Source of the DNA: Bog-756 sp049517675
GTDB lineage: Bacteria; Actinomycetota; Acidimicrobiia; Acidimicrobiales; RAAP-2
Reading direction: 5' to 3'
Assembly: GCA_049517675.1 (NCBI GenBank)
Contig: JBEKRV010000013.1
Coordinates: 10,837 to 74,836, forward strand
Length of the DNA: 64,000 bases
In this document: piece by piece, positions 24,797 to 33,677 of the stretch
How the letters are laid out: each line of letters opens with the position of its first letter
Numbering within the stretch: position 1 is the first letter of the stretch
The notes under the pieces: generated by a model
What the model was told of the DNA's origin: nothing
Databases searched by the model: none
Seen by the model: only the letters and a program-made list of their open reading frames with translations
Position numbers and translations under genes: made by a program

Positions 24797-27700
24797 ATGA
24801 CGACAGTTGCACCTTCCACCGACGGCACCGACGCGACGTCGCCGCGGGCCGTCCCGGTGGGCCCCGGGACCTCCCCCCGGCCCCCGACAGCGGGCCTCTA
24901 CGACCCCCGCTTCGAGCACGACGCCTGCGGGGTCGCGCTCGTCGCCGATCTGCAGGGCCGTGCAAGCCACCGCCTGGTGCTCCAGGCCGTCGACGCCCTC
25001 GAACACCTCGCACACCGCGGTGCCACCGGCAGCGAGGAGGACAGCGGCGACGGGGCCGGCATCCTCATCCAGGTGCCCGACGCCTTCTACCGGGAGGTGG
25101 TGGAATTCCCCCTGCCCGAGCGGGGACGCTACGCCACCGGCATCGCCTTCCTCTCCCGTGACGGGGACGAGGCGTCCCAGGCCCGGTCGACCATCGGCAA
25201 GCTGGCCGACGAGGAGGGGCTCGACGTCCTCGGGTGGCGGGAGGTGCCGGTGGTCAACGGGACCCTCGGTTCGATCGCCGAGGCGGCCCGCCCGTCGATG
25301 CACCAGCTGTTCGTGGCCCCGTCGGCGGGCACCGCACTCAGCGCCGGCGACCCGGCACTGGCCGTCGACCGCCTGGCCTTCGTGCTCCGGAAGCGGGCCG
25401 ACCACGAGGTCGCGGACTGCTACTTCGCGTCGCTGTCCTCCCGGACCGTGACGTACAAGGGGATGCTCACCTCCCACCAGCTGGCCGGCTTCTACCCCGA
25501 CCTGAACGACGAGCGAGTGGTGAGCGGCCTGGCCCTGGTGCACTCCCGGTTCTCCACCAACACCTTCCCGTCGTGGCCGCTCGCCCACCCGTACCGCTAC
25601 ATGGCCCACAACGGGGAGATCAACACCCTGGCCGGCAACCGGAACTGGATGCGGGCCCGGGAGGCCCTGTGCGCCACCGACCTCATGCCCGGACTCGACC
25701 GGGCCTTCCCGATCGTCACCCCGGGGGCGAGCGACTCCGCATCGTTCGACGAGGTGCTGGAGCTGCTCCACCTCGGCGGGCGGTCGATCCACCACGCCGT
25801 GCTGATGATGATCCCCGAGGCGTGGGAGAACCACGGGACGATGGACCCGGCCCGCCGCGCCTTCTACCGCTTCCACGCCTCGCTGATGGAACCGTGGGAC
25901 GGGCCGGCGGCGGTGGCGTTCACCGACGGATCGGTCATCGGTGCCGTCCTGGACCGCAACGGGTTGCGCCCGGCCCGGTACTGGGTCACCGACGAGGGGA
26001 TGGTGGTGCTGGCCAGCGAGGTGGGGGTGCTCGACGTCCCCTCGTCGAAGGTGGTCCGCAAGGGGCGGCTCCAGCCCGGCCGGATGTTCCTGGTGGACAC
26101 CGAGGCGGGCCGGATCGTGGACGACGACGAGATCAAGGCGACCCTGGCCGCCGAGCATCCCTACGGCGAGTGGCTCGAACAGGGTCAGATCGACCTGGAC
26201 GACCTGCCGCCCCGGTCGATGCTGACCCCGCAGCACGCCTCGGTGGTCGGCCGCCAGCAGCTCTTCGGCTACACCAACGAGGAGTTGCGCATGATCCTCG
26301 CCCCGATGGCCAAGACCGGTGCCGAGCCGATCGGGTCGATGGGCTCCGACACGGCGATCGCCGTGCTGTCGGAGCGACCGCGCCTCGTCTACGACTACTT
26401 CACCCAGCTGTTCGCCCAGGTGACCAACCCGCCGCTCGACGCCATCCGCGAGGAGCTGGTCACCTCGCTGCAGTCGACCCTCGGTCCCGAGGCGAACCTG
26501 CTCGATCCGACGGCCGACTCCTGTCGCCAGATCGTCCTGCCCTGGCCGGTCATCGACAACGACGACCTGGCCAAGCTCCTGTACGTCAACGAGGACGGGG
26601 TGACCCCGGGGTTCCGGGCGTTCGCCGTCGACGGCCTGTTCGAGGTGGCCGGCGGGGGCGCCGCACTCCACCAGGCCATCGAGGACGTCCGGTCCCGGGT
26701 GAGCGCGGCCATCGACCGCGGCGCGGACGTCATCGTCCTGTCCGACCGCAACTCGACGGACGAGCTCGCCCCGATCCCCTCGCTGCTGCTGGTCAGCGCC
26801 GTCCACCACCACCTGGTGCGGACCAAGGCCCGCACCCGGGTCGGACTGGTGGTCGAGTCGGGCGACGCCCGCGAGGTGCACCACATGGCCCTCCTGAAGG
26901 GGTTCGGCGCGGCGGCCATCAACCCGTACCTCGCCTTCGAGAGCATCGACGACATGATCGCCTCGGGGCTCCTGACCGGGATCACGCCCCGCCAGGCGCA
27001 GCGGAACTACATCAAGGCGGCGTCCAAGGGGATCGTGAAGGTGATGTCCAAGATGGGCATCTCGACGGTGGCCTCCTACACCGGGGCCCAGGTCTTCGAG
27101 GCGGTCGGGCTGGCCTCCGACGTGGTCGACGAGTACTTCACCGGCACGGTGTCGCGGATCGGGGGTGTCGGGCTCGCCGTCCTGGCCGGCGAGGTGGCCC
27201 GGCGGCACCGGATCGCCCACCTCGACCGCCCGACCGAACGCGCCCACCGGGAGCGGGAGGTCGGCGGCGAGTACCAGTGGCGCCGCGAGGGGGAGATCCA
27301 CCTCTTCAACCCGAAGACGGTCTTCAAGCTCCAGCACGCCACCCGGACCAAGCAGTACCGGGTGTTCAAGGAGTACACGCAGGCGGTCGACGACCAGTCG
27401 ACGGCGCTCGCCACCCTGCGCGGCCTGATGCGGCTGCGCACCGGTGTGCACCCGCCGGTGCCCATCGAGGAGGTGGAGCCGGCGTCGGCCATCCTGGCCC
27501 GGTTCTCGACGGGCGCCATGTCCTACGGGTCGATCTCGGCCGAGGCACACGAGACGCTGGCCATCGCCATGAACCGCCTGGGTGGCAAGTCCAACACCGG
27601 GGAAGGGGGCGAGGACCCCGACCGCTTCACGCCCGACGCCGACGGCGACCTGCGGCGCAGCGCGATCAAGCAGGTGGCCTCGGGTCGGTTCGGGGTGACC

Positions 27701-29419
27701 TCGGAGTACCTGGTCAACGCCGACGACATCCAGATCAAGATCGCCCAGGGGGCCAAGCCCGGGGAGGGCGGCCAGCTGCCCGGGCACAAGGTCTATCCGT
27801 GGATCGCCAAGACCCGGTTCTCGACGCCGGGTGTCGGGCTGATCTCCCCTCCGCCCCACCACGACATCTACTCGATCGAGGACATCGCCCAGCTCATCCA
27901 CGACCTCAAGTCCGCCAACCCGACCGCCCGGGTGCACGTGAAGCTGGTGGCCGAGGTCGGCGTGGGGACGGTGGCCGCCGGCGTGGCCAAGGCCCACTCC
28001 GACGTGGTCCTGATCTCGGGGCACGACGGGGGGACCGGCGCCACGCCGCTGACGTCCCAGAAGCACGCCGGGATCCCGTGGGAGCTGGGACTGGCCGAGA
28101 CCCAGCAGACGCTGATGGCCAACGACCTGCGGGACCGGATCGTGGTCCAGGTGGACGGCCAGATGAAGACCGGGCGCGACGTCGTCATCGGTGCCCTGTT
28201 GGGCGCCGAGGAGTACGGCTTCGCCACCGCACCCCTCGTGGTCTCGGGCTGCATCATGATGCGGGTCTGCCACCTCGACACCTGTCCCGTCGGGATCGCC
28301 ACCCAGAACCCCGTGCTGCGCGAGCGCTTCTCGGGGACCCCGGAGTTCGTGGAGACGTTCTTCGAGTACATCGCCGAGGAGGTGCGGGAGTACCTGGCCG
28401 CGCTCGGCCTCCGGTCCCTCGAGGAGGCGATCGGACGCGTGGACCTCCTCGACGCCGTCGACGCGGTCGACCACTGGAAGGCGTCGGGCCTCGACCTGGC
28501 GCCCATCCTCCTGGCGCCCGACGCGCCGGAGGGCGCGGTGCGCCACCGGGTCGCCGACCAGGACCACGGGCTGGACAAGGCGCTCGACCACTCGTTCCTG
28601 GAGGCCTGCCGTCCGGCCATCGAGGAGGGGACCCGGGTCACCGCCGAGATGGCCGTGACCAACGTGGACCGGACGGTGGGCACGCTGCTGGGCTACGAGA
28701 TCACCCGTCGTCACGGCGGCAGGGGGCTCCCCGACGGGACCATCGACCTCACCTTCCGGGGTTCGGCCGGCCAGAGCTTCGGGGCCTTCGTCCCGAGGGG
28801 CGTGACCATGCGCCTGTTCGGCGACGCCAACGACTACCTGGGCAAGGGTCTCTCGGGCGGTCGGATCGTGGTGCGACCGGCAGAGGACGCACCCTTCGCC
28901 GCCGAGGAGAACATCATCGCCGGCAACGTCATCCTCTACGGGGCCACCGCCGGCGACGTCTTCCTGCGGGGCCAGGTGGGTGAACGGTTCTGTGTCCGCA
29001 ATTCGGGGGCCGTCGCCGTGGTCGAGGGCGTGGGCGACCACGCCTGCGAGTACATGACCGGTGGCCGGGTCGTGGTGCTCGGCCCGACGGGCCGGAACTT
29101 CGGCGCGGGCATGTCGGGCGGCGTTGCCTTCGTCCACGACCCCCACGGAAACCTGTCGCGGATCTACAACAAGGAGATGGTGGAGCTCGAGCCGCTGGGC
29201 GGCGACGACCGCCTGTGGCTGCGCGACCGGATCCACCTCCACTCGCAGGAGACCGGGTCGGAGGTGGCGGCACGTCTGCTGTCCGACTGGGCTGTCGAGG
29301 CCGATCAGTTCGTCACCGTCATGCCCAAGGACTACCGCAGGGTGATGGAGGCGACCGAACGGGCGGTGGCCGAGGGCCGGTCGGTGGACGAGGCGGTCAT
29401 GGAGGTGTCCCATGGGTGA
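24797..29419 (+). CDS. gltB: Glutamate synthase, large subunit
   Basis: 1540 residues, full length. The N-terminal glutaminase nucleophile is a cysteine exposed by removal of a propeptide (FEHDACGVAL, Cys44). The FMN synthase domain contains the [3Fe-4S] cysteines in CIMMRVCHLDTCPVG (Cx5Cx4C) and ISGHDGGTGA. The C-terminal 250 residues are the GXGXG beta-helix domain. The enzyme converts 2-oxoglutarate and glutamine to two glutamates. The gene overlaps gltD by 8 nt. A long open frame on the opposite strand is a composition effect and not a gene. In other actinobacteria GarA-type FHA proteins stimulate this enzyme, and one is encoded at 13733. Confidence 0.97.
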   Translation: MTTVAPSTDGTDATSPRAVPVGPGTSPRPPTAGLYDPRFEHDACGVALVADLQGRASHRLVLQAVDALEHLAHRGATGSEEDSGDGAGILIQVPDAFYREVVEFPLPERGRYATGIAFLSRDGDEASQARSTIGKLADEEGLDVLGWREVPVVNGTLGSIAEAARPSMHQLFVAPSAGTALSAGDPALAVDRLAFVLRKRADHEVADCYFASLSSRTVTYKGMLTSHQLAGFYPDLNDERVVSGLALVHSRFSTNTFPSWPLAHPYRYMAHNGEINTLAGNRNWMRAREALCATDLMPGLDRAFPIVTPGASDSASFDEVLELLHLGGRSIHHAVLMMIPEAWENHGTMDPARRAFYRFHASLMEPWDGPAAVAFTDGSVIGAVLDRNGLRPARYWVTDEGMVVLASEVGVLDVPSSKVVRKGRLQPGRMFLVDTEAGRIVDDDEIKATLAAEHPYGEWLEQGQIDLDDLPPRSMLTPQHASVVGRQQLFGYTNEELRMILAPMAKTGAEPIGSMGSDTAIAVLSERPRLVYDYFTQLFAQVTNPPLDAIREELVTSLQSTLGPEANLLDPTADSCRQIVLPWPVIDNDDLAKLLYVNEDGVTPGFRAFAVDGLFEVAGGGAALHQAIEDVRSRVSAAIDRGADVIVLSDRNSTDELAPIPSLLLVSAVHHHLVRTKARTRVGLVVESGDAREVHHMALLKGFGAAAINPYLAFESIDDMIASGLLTGITPRQAQRNYIKAASKGIVKVMSKMGISTVASYTGAQVFEAVGLASDVVDEYFTGTVSRIGGVGLAVLAGEVARRHRIAHLDRPTERAHREREVGGEYQWRREGEIHLFNPKTVFKLQHATRTKQYRVFKEYTQAVDDQSTALATLRGLMRLRTGVHPPVPIEEVEPASAILARFSTGAMSYGSISAEAHETLAIAMNRLGGKSNTGEGGEDPDRFTPDADGDLRRSAIKQVASGRFGVTSEYLVNADDIQIKIAQGAKPGEGGQLPGHKVYPWIAKTRFSTPGVGLISPPPHHDIYSIEDIAQLIHDLKSANPTARVHVKLVAEVGVGTVAAGVAKAHSDVVLISGHDGGTGATPLTSQKHAGIPWELGLAETQQTLMANDLRDRIVVQVDGQMKTGRDVVIGALLGAEEYGFATAPLVVSGCIMMRVCHLDTCPVGIATQNPVLRERFSGTPEFVETFFEYIAEEVREYLAALGLRSLEEAIGRVDLLDAVDAVDHWKASGLDLAPILLAPDAPEGAVRHRVADQDHGLDKALDHSFLEACRPAIEEGTRVTAEMAVTNVDRTVGTLLGYEITRRHGGRGLPDGTIDLTFRGSAGQSFGAFVPRGVTMRLFGDANDYLGKGLSGGRIVVRPAEDAPFAAEENIIAGNVILYGATAGDVFLRGQVGERFCVRNSGAVAVVEGVGDHACEYMTGGRVVVLGPTGRNFGAGMSGGVAFVHDPHGNLSRIYNKEMVELEPLGGDDRLWLRDRIHLHSQETGSEVAARLLSDWAVEADQFVTVMPKDYRRVMEATERAVAEGRSVDEAVMEVSHG

Positions 29420-30920
29420 CGTGACCGGCTTCCTCAAGTTCGGCCGGGAGCTGCCGGTGCGACGCCCCGTGCCGGTCCGCCTCCGTGACTGGAAGGAGGT
29501 CTACGAGCCCTTTTCCGCCGAGGACGCCAGTCAGCAGGGCGCCCGGTGCATGGACTGCGGGATCCCCTTCTGCCACGAGGGCTGCCCGCTCGGGAACCTG
29601 ATCCCCGAATGGAACGACCTCGTCTACCGGGACGACTGGTCCGAGGCGGTCGAACGGCTCCACGCCACGAACAACTTCCCCGAGTTCACCGGGCGCCTGT
29701 GCCCGGCGCCGTGCGAGGGGGCGTGCGTGCTCGGCATCAACGACGACCCGGTGACCATCGAGCGGATCGAGTACGAGATCATCGAGCGGGCATGGTCGGA
29801 GGGCTGGGTGGAGACCGTGCGCCCGGCCATCCCGACCGGGCGCCGCGTGGCGGTCGTGGGCTCGGGGCCGTCCGGACTGGCCGCCGCCCAGCAGCTGGCC
29901 CGGGCCGGGCACGCCGTCGTCGTCTACGAACGGGCCGAACGTCCCGGTGGCCTCCTCCGCTACGGGATCCCCGAATTCAAGATGGAGAAGACCGTGCTGG
30001 ACCGGCGCCTGGACCAGCTGGAGGCCGAAGGCGTCGAATTCCGGTGCGGCGTCTCCGTCGGGCAGCCGTCGCCGTACGTCCCCGTGGCGACGGCCGAGGG
30101 TGCCACCGTGATCCCGGCCGCCGACCTGGTCGCCGGGTACGACGCCGTTGTCCTGGCCGGCGGCGCCACGCTCCCGAGGGACCTGGCGGTCCCCGGGCGC
30201 CATCTCGACGGCATCCATCGGGCCATGGACTACCTCAAGCCGTCGAACATGGTCCAGGAGGGCTCCCTGCGCACCCCGCCGGTCACCGCCGAGGGCAAGC
30301 ACGTGGTCATCATCGGTGGCGGCGACACCGGTGCCGACTGCCTGGGCACGGCCCACCGCCAGGGTGCGCGGACCGTGCACCAGCTGGAGATCATGCCGGA
30401 GCCCCCCGGGGCACGGGCGGAGGACAACCCGTGGCCCACCTGGCCGTTGATCCTGCGGACGTCGTCCGCGCTCGAGGAGGGTGGCGAGCGCATCTTCTCG
30501 GTCACCACCGACGAATTCCTCGACGACGGGTCGGGCAGCGTGGCCGCACTGCGGGGCCACGAGGTCGAGCTGACGACGGGGGCCGACGGACGCCCGGCCT
30601 TCACCGCGGTGGAGGGGAGCGAGTTCGAGCTGCCCTGCCAGCTGGTGCTGCTGGCCATGGGCTTCCTCGGCGCCGAGCCCGACGGGGTGGTGTCCGACCT
30701 CGGCCTCGACCTCGACGCCAGGGGCAGCGTGGCCGCCGACCACCGGTGGTCCACCAACGTGGAGAACGTCTTCGTGTGCGGCGACATGACCCGGGGGCAG
30801 AGCCTCATCGTCTGGGCCATCGCCGAGGGGAGATCGGCCGCCGCCTCGGTGGACCGTCACCTCATGGGCACGACCTCCCTGCCCGCCCCGATCGTCCCCG
30901 GCCAGCTCGCCCTGCGGTAG
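29412..30920 (+). CDS. gltD: Glutamate synthase, small subunit
   Basis: 502 residues, ATG overlapping the gltB end by 8 nt. N-terminal cysteine motifs for two [4Fe-4S] clusters are CMDCGIPFCHEGCPLGN and CPAPCEGAC. The FAD site is VAVVGSGPSGLAAAQQLA, and the NADPH site is VVIIGGGDTGADCLGTAHR. It feeds electrons from NADPH through FAD and the clusters to GltB. Length and order are as in other actinobacteria. A nested inverted repeat follows the stop codon. Confidence 0.97.
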   Translation: MGDVTGFLKFGRELPVRRPVPVRLRDWKEVYEPFSAEDASQQGARCMDCGIPFCHEGCPLGNLIPEWNDLVYRDDWSEAVERLHATNNFPEFTGRLCPAPCEGACVLGINDDPVTIERIEYEIIERAWSEGWVETVRPAIPTGRRVAVVGSGPSGLAAAQQLARAGHAVVVYERAERPGGLLRYGIPEFKMEKTVLDRRLDQLEAEGVEFRCGVSVGQPSPYVPVATAEGATVIPAADLVAGYDAVVLAGGATLPRDLAVPGRHLDGIHRAMDYLKPSNMVQEGSLRTPPVTAEGKHVVIIGGGDTGADCLGTAHRQGARTVHQLEIMPEPPGARAEDNPWPTWPLILRTSSALEEGGERIFSVTTDEFLDDGSGSVAALRGHEVELTTGADGRPAFTAVEGSEFELPCQLVLLAMGFLGAEPDGVVSDLGLDLDARGSVAADHRWSTNVENVFVCGDMTRGQSLIVWAIAEGRSAAASVDRHLMGTTSLPAPIVPGQLALR

Positions 30921-30921
30921 C

Positions 30922-30963
30922 GCCAGGCCTGCAACACCGGGTGCAGACCCGGCTCCACCTGGC
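30922..30963 (+). terminator. Nested inverted repeat after gltD
   Basis: Outer arms GCCAGG/CCTGGC (30922-30927, 30958-30963) and an inner stem CCGGG/CCCGG with loop TGCAGA start one base after the stop codon. No T-run follows. It sits directly before the next gene's promoter region. Confidence 0.45.
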
Positions 30964-30992
30964 ATGATGGTGACCGAGACCAAGGGGGGGAC

Positions 30993-31667
30993 GTGCTCGG
31001 ACGACGGAGGGAACGTACACACGGCGGTAGGCGGTGGGCTGTGGTCCCGCTCCTCGCGCTGGGCGTGGTCGCCGGATGCTCGAGCTCGACGTCCGGCCGG
31101 GTGGCGGTGGTGGGGGACTCGTTGACGGCGATCGAGCACCCGTATCTGAGTCCGGCGCTCGAACGGGACTACACGACGACCTACCTCGTGCGCGCCGGCG
31201 GGAGGATCGCCGGGATGTCGGCCCTCCTGCAGGCCTACGTCGGCGCCGACGGCACCCCCGGCGTGGCCGTCACCAACCTCGGCACCACCGACGCACTGGC
31301 GCCCACCCGGTCCACCGCATCGGGTGCGGTCCTGCAGCCGCTGGTGACGGCGACCGCGTCGATCCCGTGTGTCGTGCTGACCACCGTGAGCCTCCGGGCC
31401 GACCAGGCCGCCGGTGACGACGTCGCCGCCCAGGTCGACCACCGGATCGTCGCCCTCGAACGGTCGGACCCCACCAAGTACAAGATCGTCGACTGGAACC
31501 ACTTCCTCTCGACGCTCCCCGCGCCGAGCGTGCCCACCTACCTGCGGGCCGGGGGAATCCTGGAGACGGAGTCCGGGGCGATGTGGCTGGCCAAGGCCGA
31601 CGAGGCCGCCGTACGGGCGTGCGGCACGGCGCACCAGCCGACGGTGATCGGGGCGAATCCCGGCTGA
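30993..31667 (+). CDS. Predicted lipoprotein with an SGNH-like GDS motif
   Basis: 224 residues, GTG start with an AAGGGGGG Shine-Dalgarno. A twin-arginine-free signal ends in the lipobox VVAGC (Cys29). The mature protein begins SGRVAVVGDSLTAIE, which matches block I of SGNH hydrolases, and LGTTDAL could be the third block. The usual terminal Asp-x-x-His is not evident (the end reads ESGAMWLAKADE), so esterase activity is doubtful. It may be an inactive relative or a divergent member of the exported SGNH-like protein at 9237. Function unknown. Confidence 0.75.
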   Translation: MLGRRRERTHGGRRWAVVPLLALGVVAGCSSSTSGRVAVVGDSLTAIEHPYLSPALERDYTTTYLVRAGGRIAGMSALLQAYVGADGTPGVAVTNLGTTDALAPTRSTASGAVLQPLVTATASIPCVVLTTVSLRADQAAGDDVAAQVDHRIVALERSDPTKYKIVDWNHFLSTLPAPSVPTYLRAGGILETESGAMWLAKADEAAVRACGTAHQPTVIGANPG

Positions 31668-31762
31668 TCGGCCGGTGCCGGTCGCACCGGCGACCCCGCG
31701 TGCCGTGCGTGGCCGCCACGGTTCGCTAGCCTGAGGGCTCCGTTCGATCCCGGAGGTCCACC

Positions 31763-32149
31763 ATGGGCAGTGCAGGCGATGCCGAGCAGGTCGTCCTGGC
31801 GTTCTGCGACGCGTTCGACGGCCGCGACGCCGAGGCGCTGCGTCCGTTCTTCACCGACGACGTCGTCTACCACAACATCCCCCTCGAGCCGGCGGTCGGC
31901 ATCGACGCCACCATCGCGTTCATCGAGGGCTTCTTCGGTATGTGCGACTCCATGACCATCGAGAACGTCAACGTGGCCGCGCGCGGGGACGTGGTCCTGA
32001 CGGAACGCGTGGACACGTTCACCGTGGGATCGGTGGTGGCCCCCCTGGCCGTCATGGGCACGTTCGAGGTGCGCGACGGAAGGATCAGCGCCTGGCGCGA
32101 CTACTTCGACCTCGGCCAGATCACCGCGATGCTGTCCGGCGAGGGATAG
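31763..32149 (+). CDS. SnoaL-like / limonene-1,2-epoxide hydrolase-like protein
   Basis: 128 residues, ATG preceded by CCGGAGGTCCACC. It has the cone-shaped NTF2 fold signature: VLAFCDAFDGRDAEALRPFF, VVYHNIPLEPAVG and a late AWRDYFDL. The Arg/Asp set in LTERVDTF and WRDYFD matches the D-R-D arrangement of limonene epoxide hydrolases, so it may open an epoxide; other SnoaL-fold proteins are isomerases or only bind ligands. A TAGCCT box about 30 nt upstream of the start could be the -10 element. Cytoplasmic. Confidence 0.8.
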   Translation: MGSAGDAEQVVLAFCDAFDGRDAEALRPFFTDDVVYHNIPLEPAVGIDATIAFIEGFFGMCDSMTIENVNVAARGDVVLTERVDTFTVGSVVAPLAVMGTFEVRDGRISAWRDYFDLGQITAMLSGEG

Positions 32150-32229
32150 CCGGCGCTCCCCGCTCCGCGGGCCGTTCCTCGGGACCTTGGCCTCTGTCGC
32201 CGGGGCGCCGGACTCGTGAGACTGCCAGG

Positions 32230-32772
32230 GTGATCGGGAGGACGACGAGAGGCGGGCCGGCGGCGGCCGGGCCGAGGACCGACCGGCGGTGGCTGGTCGG
32301 GTTCGAGCCGGTGTCCGAGCACCGTTGGCTCCCCACCGGTGGGCGGTCCGCACCCTGGGACGTCGAGGGGGAACTGGTCGCGGTCGCCGTGTTCGGCGGG
32401 GTGACGGTCGACCTCACCGAGGTGGGGAGCATGCCGTCCGAGGTGCGGGTCGACGCCTACGCCATCGCGGGGAACGTCGACGTCTTCGTCCCGAGGGGCA
32501 CCCGGGTCCGGTTGACGGGTCGCCACGTCAGCAGCAACCTGAGGCGAACGGTCCCGTCCCTGCTCGAGGACGAACAGGGACGGCTGGTCCGGCTCCACGT
32601 CCACGAGCTGCTGGGGGACGTGTCCCTCCGCTTCGCCTTCGAACGGAGGTCCATCCCGGAGCCCGTGGTCGCCGCGGTCGACGCCGTACCCGTCGGCCGC
32701 GTCGTGCACCGCCGCCCGTTCGGGTGGGGCGCCGCGTCGAGGCCGGCGGCCGTCGCCCGGGGATCAGGCTGA
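32230..32772 (+). CDS. LiaF C-terminal-like (cell-wall-active antibiotic response) domain protein
   Basis: 180 residues from GTG 32230. The middle part, LVAVAVFGGVTVDLTE and VDAYAIAGNVDVFVPRGTRV, is the typical beta-helix repeat seen in the C-terminal domain of LiaF/YvqF and in DUF1707-type proteins, where strands run FGG-x-x(2)-L and G-x-V-x-V-x-V-P. There is no membrane segment, unlike LiaF. The family senses or responds to envelope stress; the role of soluble members is unclear. It is convergent with the encapsulin gene, 98 bp away, and that gap holds nothing recognisable. Confidence 0.65.
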   Translation: MIGRTTRGGPAAAGPRTDRRWLVGFEPVSEHRWLPTGGRSAPWDVEGELVAVAVFGGVTVDLTEVGSMPSEVRVDAYAIAGNVDVFVPRGTRVRLTGRHVSSNLRRTVPSLLEDEQGRLVRLHVHELLGDVSLRFAFERRSIPEPVVAAVDAVPVGRVVHRRPFGWGAASRPAAVARGSG

Positions 32773-32870
32773 GAACGTCACCGTGACCCTCACCCCGGTG
32801 CGCCGGGGAGACGTGCGTCCGGGGGCGGTGCGGTGCACCCGTCGCCATCCGGGCCGCGTCGTCGTGCCGG

Positions 32871-33677
32871 TCAGGAGTAGGCGAGTTCGACCGCGGCCTC
32901 GGGTGTGTTCACCTGGAACGCCACGGTCTCCTCGACGAAGAGCACGACGGTCCCCCCGGTGGCTTCCCGGAAGCCGATCGAGAAGTCCTGGCCGACGGTG
33001 AGGGTGTAGTCGCCGCCGCGCTGCGAGAGGACGACCCCCCCTTGGATGGCGGGGGCCCAGACGACCGGGCCGCCGAGAAGCTGGCCCAGGTGCTCGAGCA
33101 CCGGGTAGCCGCCGCGCTCGATGGTCTCGGTCACCCCCGTGAAGCAGTCCGTGCCGAGGGCGATGGCATAGGGTCCGGCGATGTCCGCCGTACGGAGGAC
33201 CGTGACCGCCTTCGCCACCCGGTCGGGGTAAGCGCCGTAGTCGTCGCCGATGGCCACGGCCTCGTGGGGCGAGGCGTCGATGATCCCGACGGTGCCGGCC
33301 GCCGGGTCGCCGTGGAAGACCAGGTGGTCCTCGGCCAGGGCGGCCGACCGGCCGGCGTCGATGACGGCCTGGAGATCGGGATCGCTCCCCCCGCGCTCCA
33401 CGGTGTCGAGCTCGTCGCGGTCCAGGGTGAAGGGCACCCGTAGCTCGAGCAGCGGGAGCACCCGCCGCCGGGACGTCTCGACGGTGCCGAGTGGCGTGCC
33501 GTCGACCGGGTCGGTGCGACCGGTGGCGACCGCGGAGAGCTGCCAACCGAGTGGACCGGCGAAGTCGACGAGGCGCCGGGCCGCCAGGAAGTGCGCGATC
33601 GAGCGGGAGGCCTCCCCGTCGATCTGGGCCCACGCCGCATCGGTGACGGGAGCCAGCTCCCGCATCAGGTGGTTCAT
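32871..33677 (-). CDS. Family 1 encapsulin shell protein
   Basis: 268 residues, the size of Mycobacterium Cfp29 (265). The N-terminus MNHLMRELAPVTDAAWAQI is nearly the Cfp29 start. The HK97-fold landmarks follow in order: ARRLVDFAGPLG, LLELRVPFTLDRDELDTVERG, the P-domain HLVFHGD, GPYAIALGTDCF, the segment PAIQGGVVLSQRGGDYTL and a final strand TVVLFVEETVAF. Sixty (T=1) or more subunits should self-assemble into a hollow shell. The ATG overlaps the stop of the upstream nitrobindin-like gene (ATGA), and its Shine-Dalgarno AAGGAAGG lies 8 nt upstream, inside the last codons of that gene. No DyP peroxidase or ferritin-like cargo gene is adjacent. Confidence 0.95.
   Translation of the reverse strand: MNHLMRELAPVTDAAWAQIDGEASRSIAHFLAARRLVDFAGPLGWQLSAVATGRTDPVDGTPLGTVETSRRRVLPLLELRVPFTLDRDELDTVERGGSDPDLQAVIDAGRSAALAEDHLVFHGDPAAGTVGIIDASPHEAVAIGDDYGAYPDRVAKAVTVLRTADIAGPYAIALGTDCFTGVTETIERGGYPVLEHLGQLLGGPVVWAPAIQGGVVLSQRGGDYTLTVGQDFSIGFREATGGTVVLFVEETVAFQVNTPEAAVELAYS

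Noticed and set aside
23258..29437. Very long open frame antisense to gltB
   Set aside because: It lies opposite a full-length, conserved gltB gene; its composition (Asp/Arg/His/Gly-rich) is that of high-GC shadow frames. Only its last 74 codons are real, as thiS.
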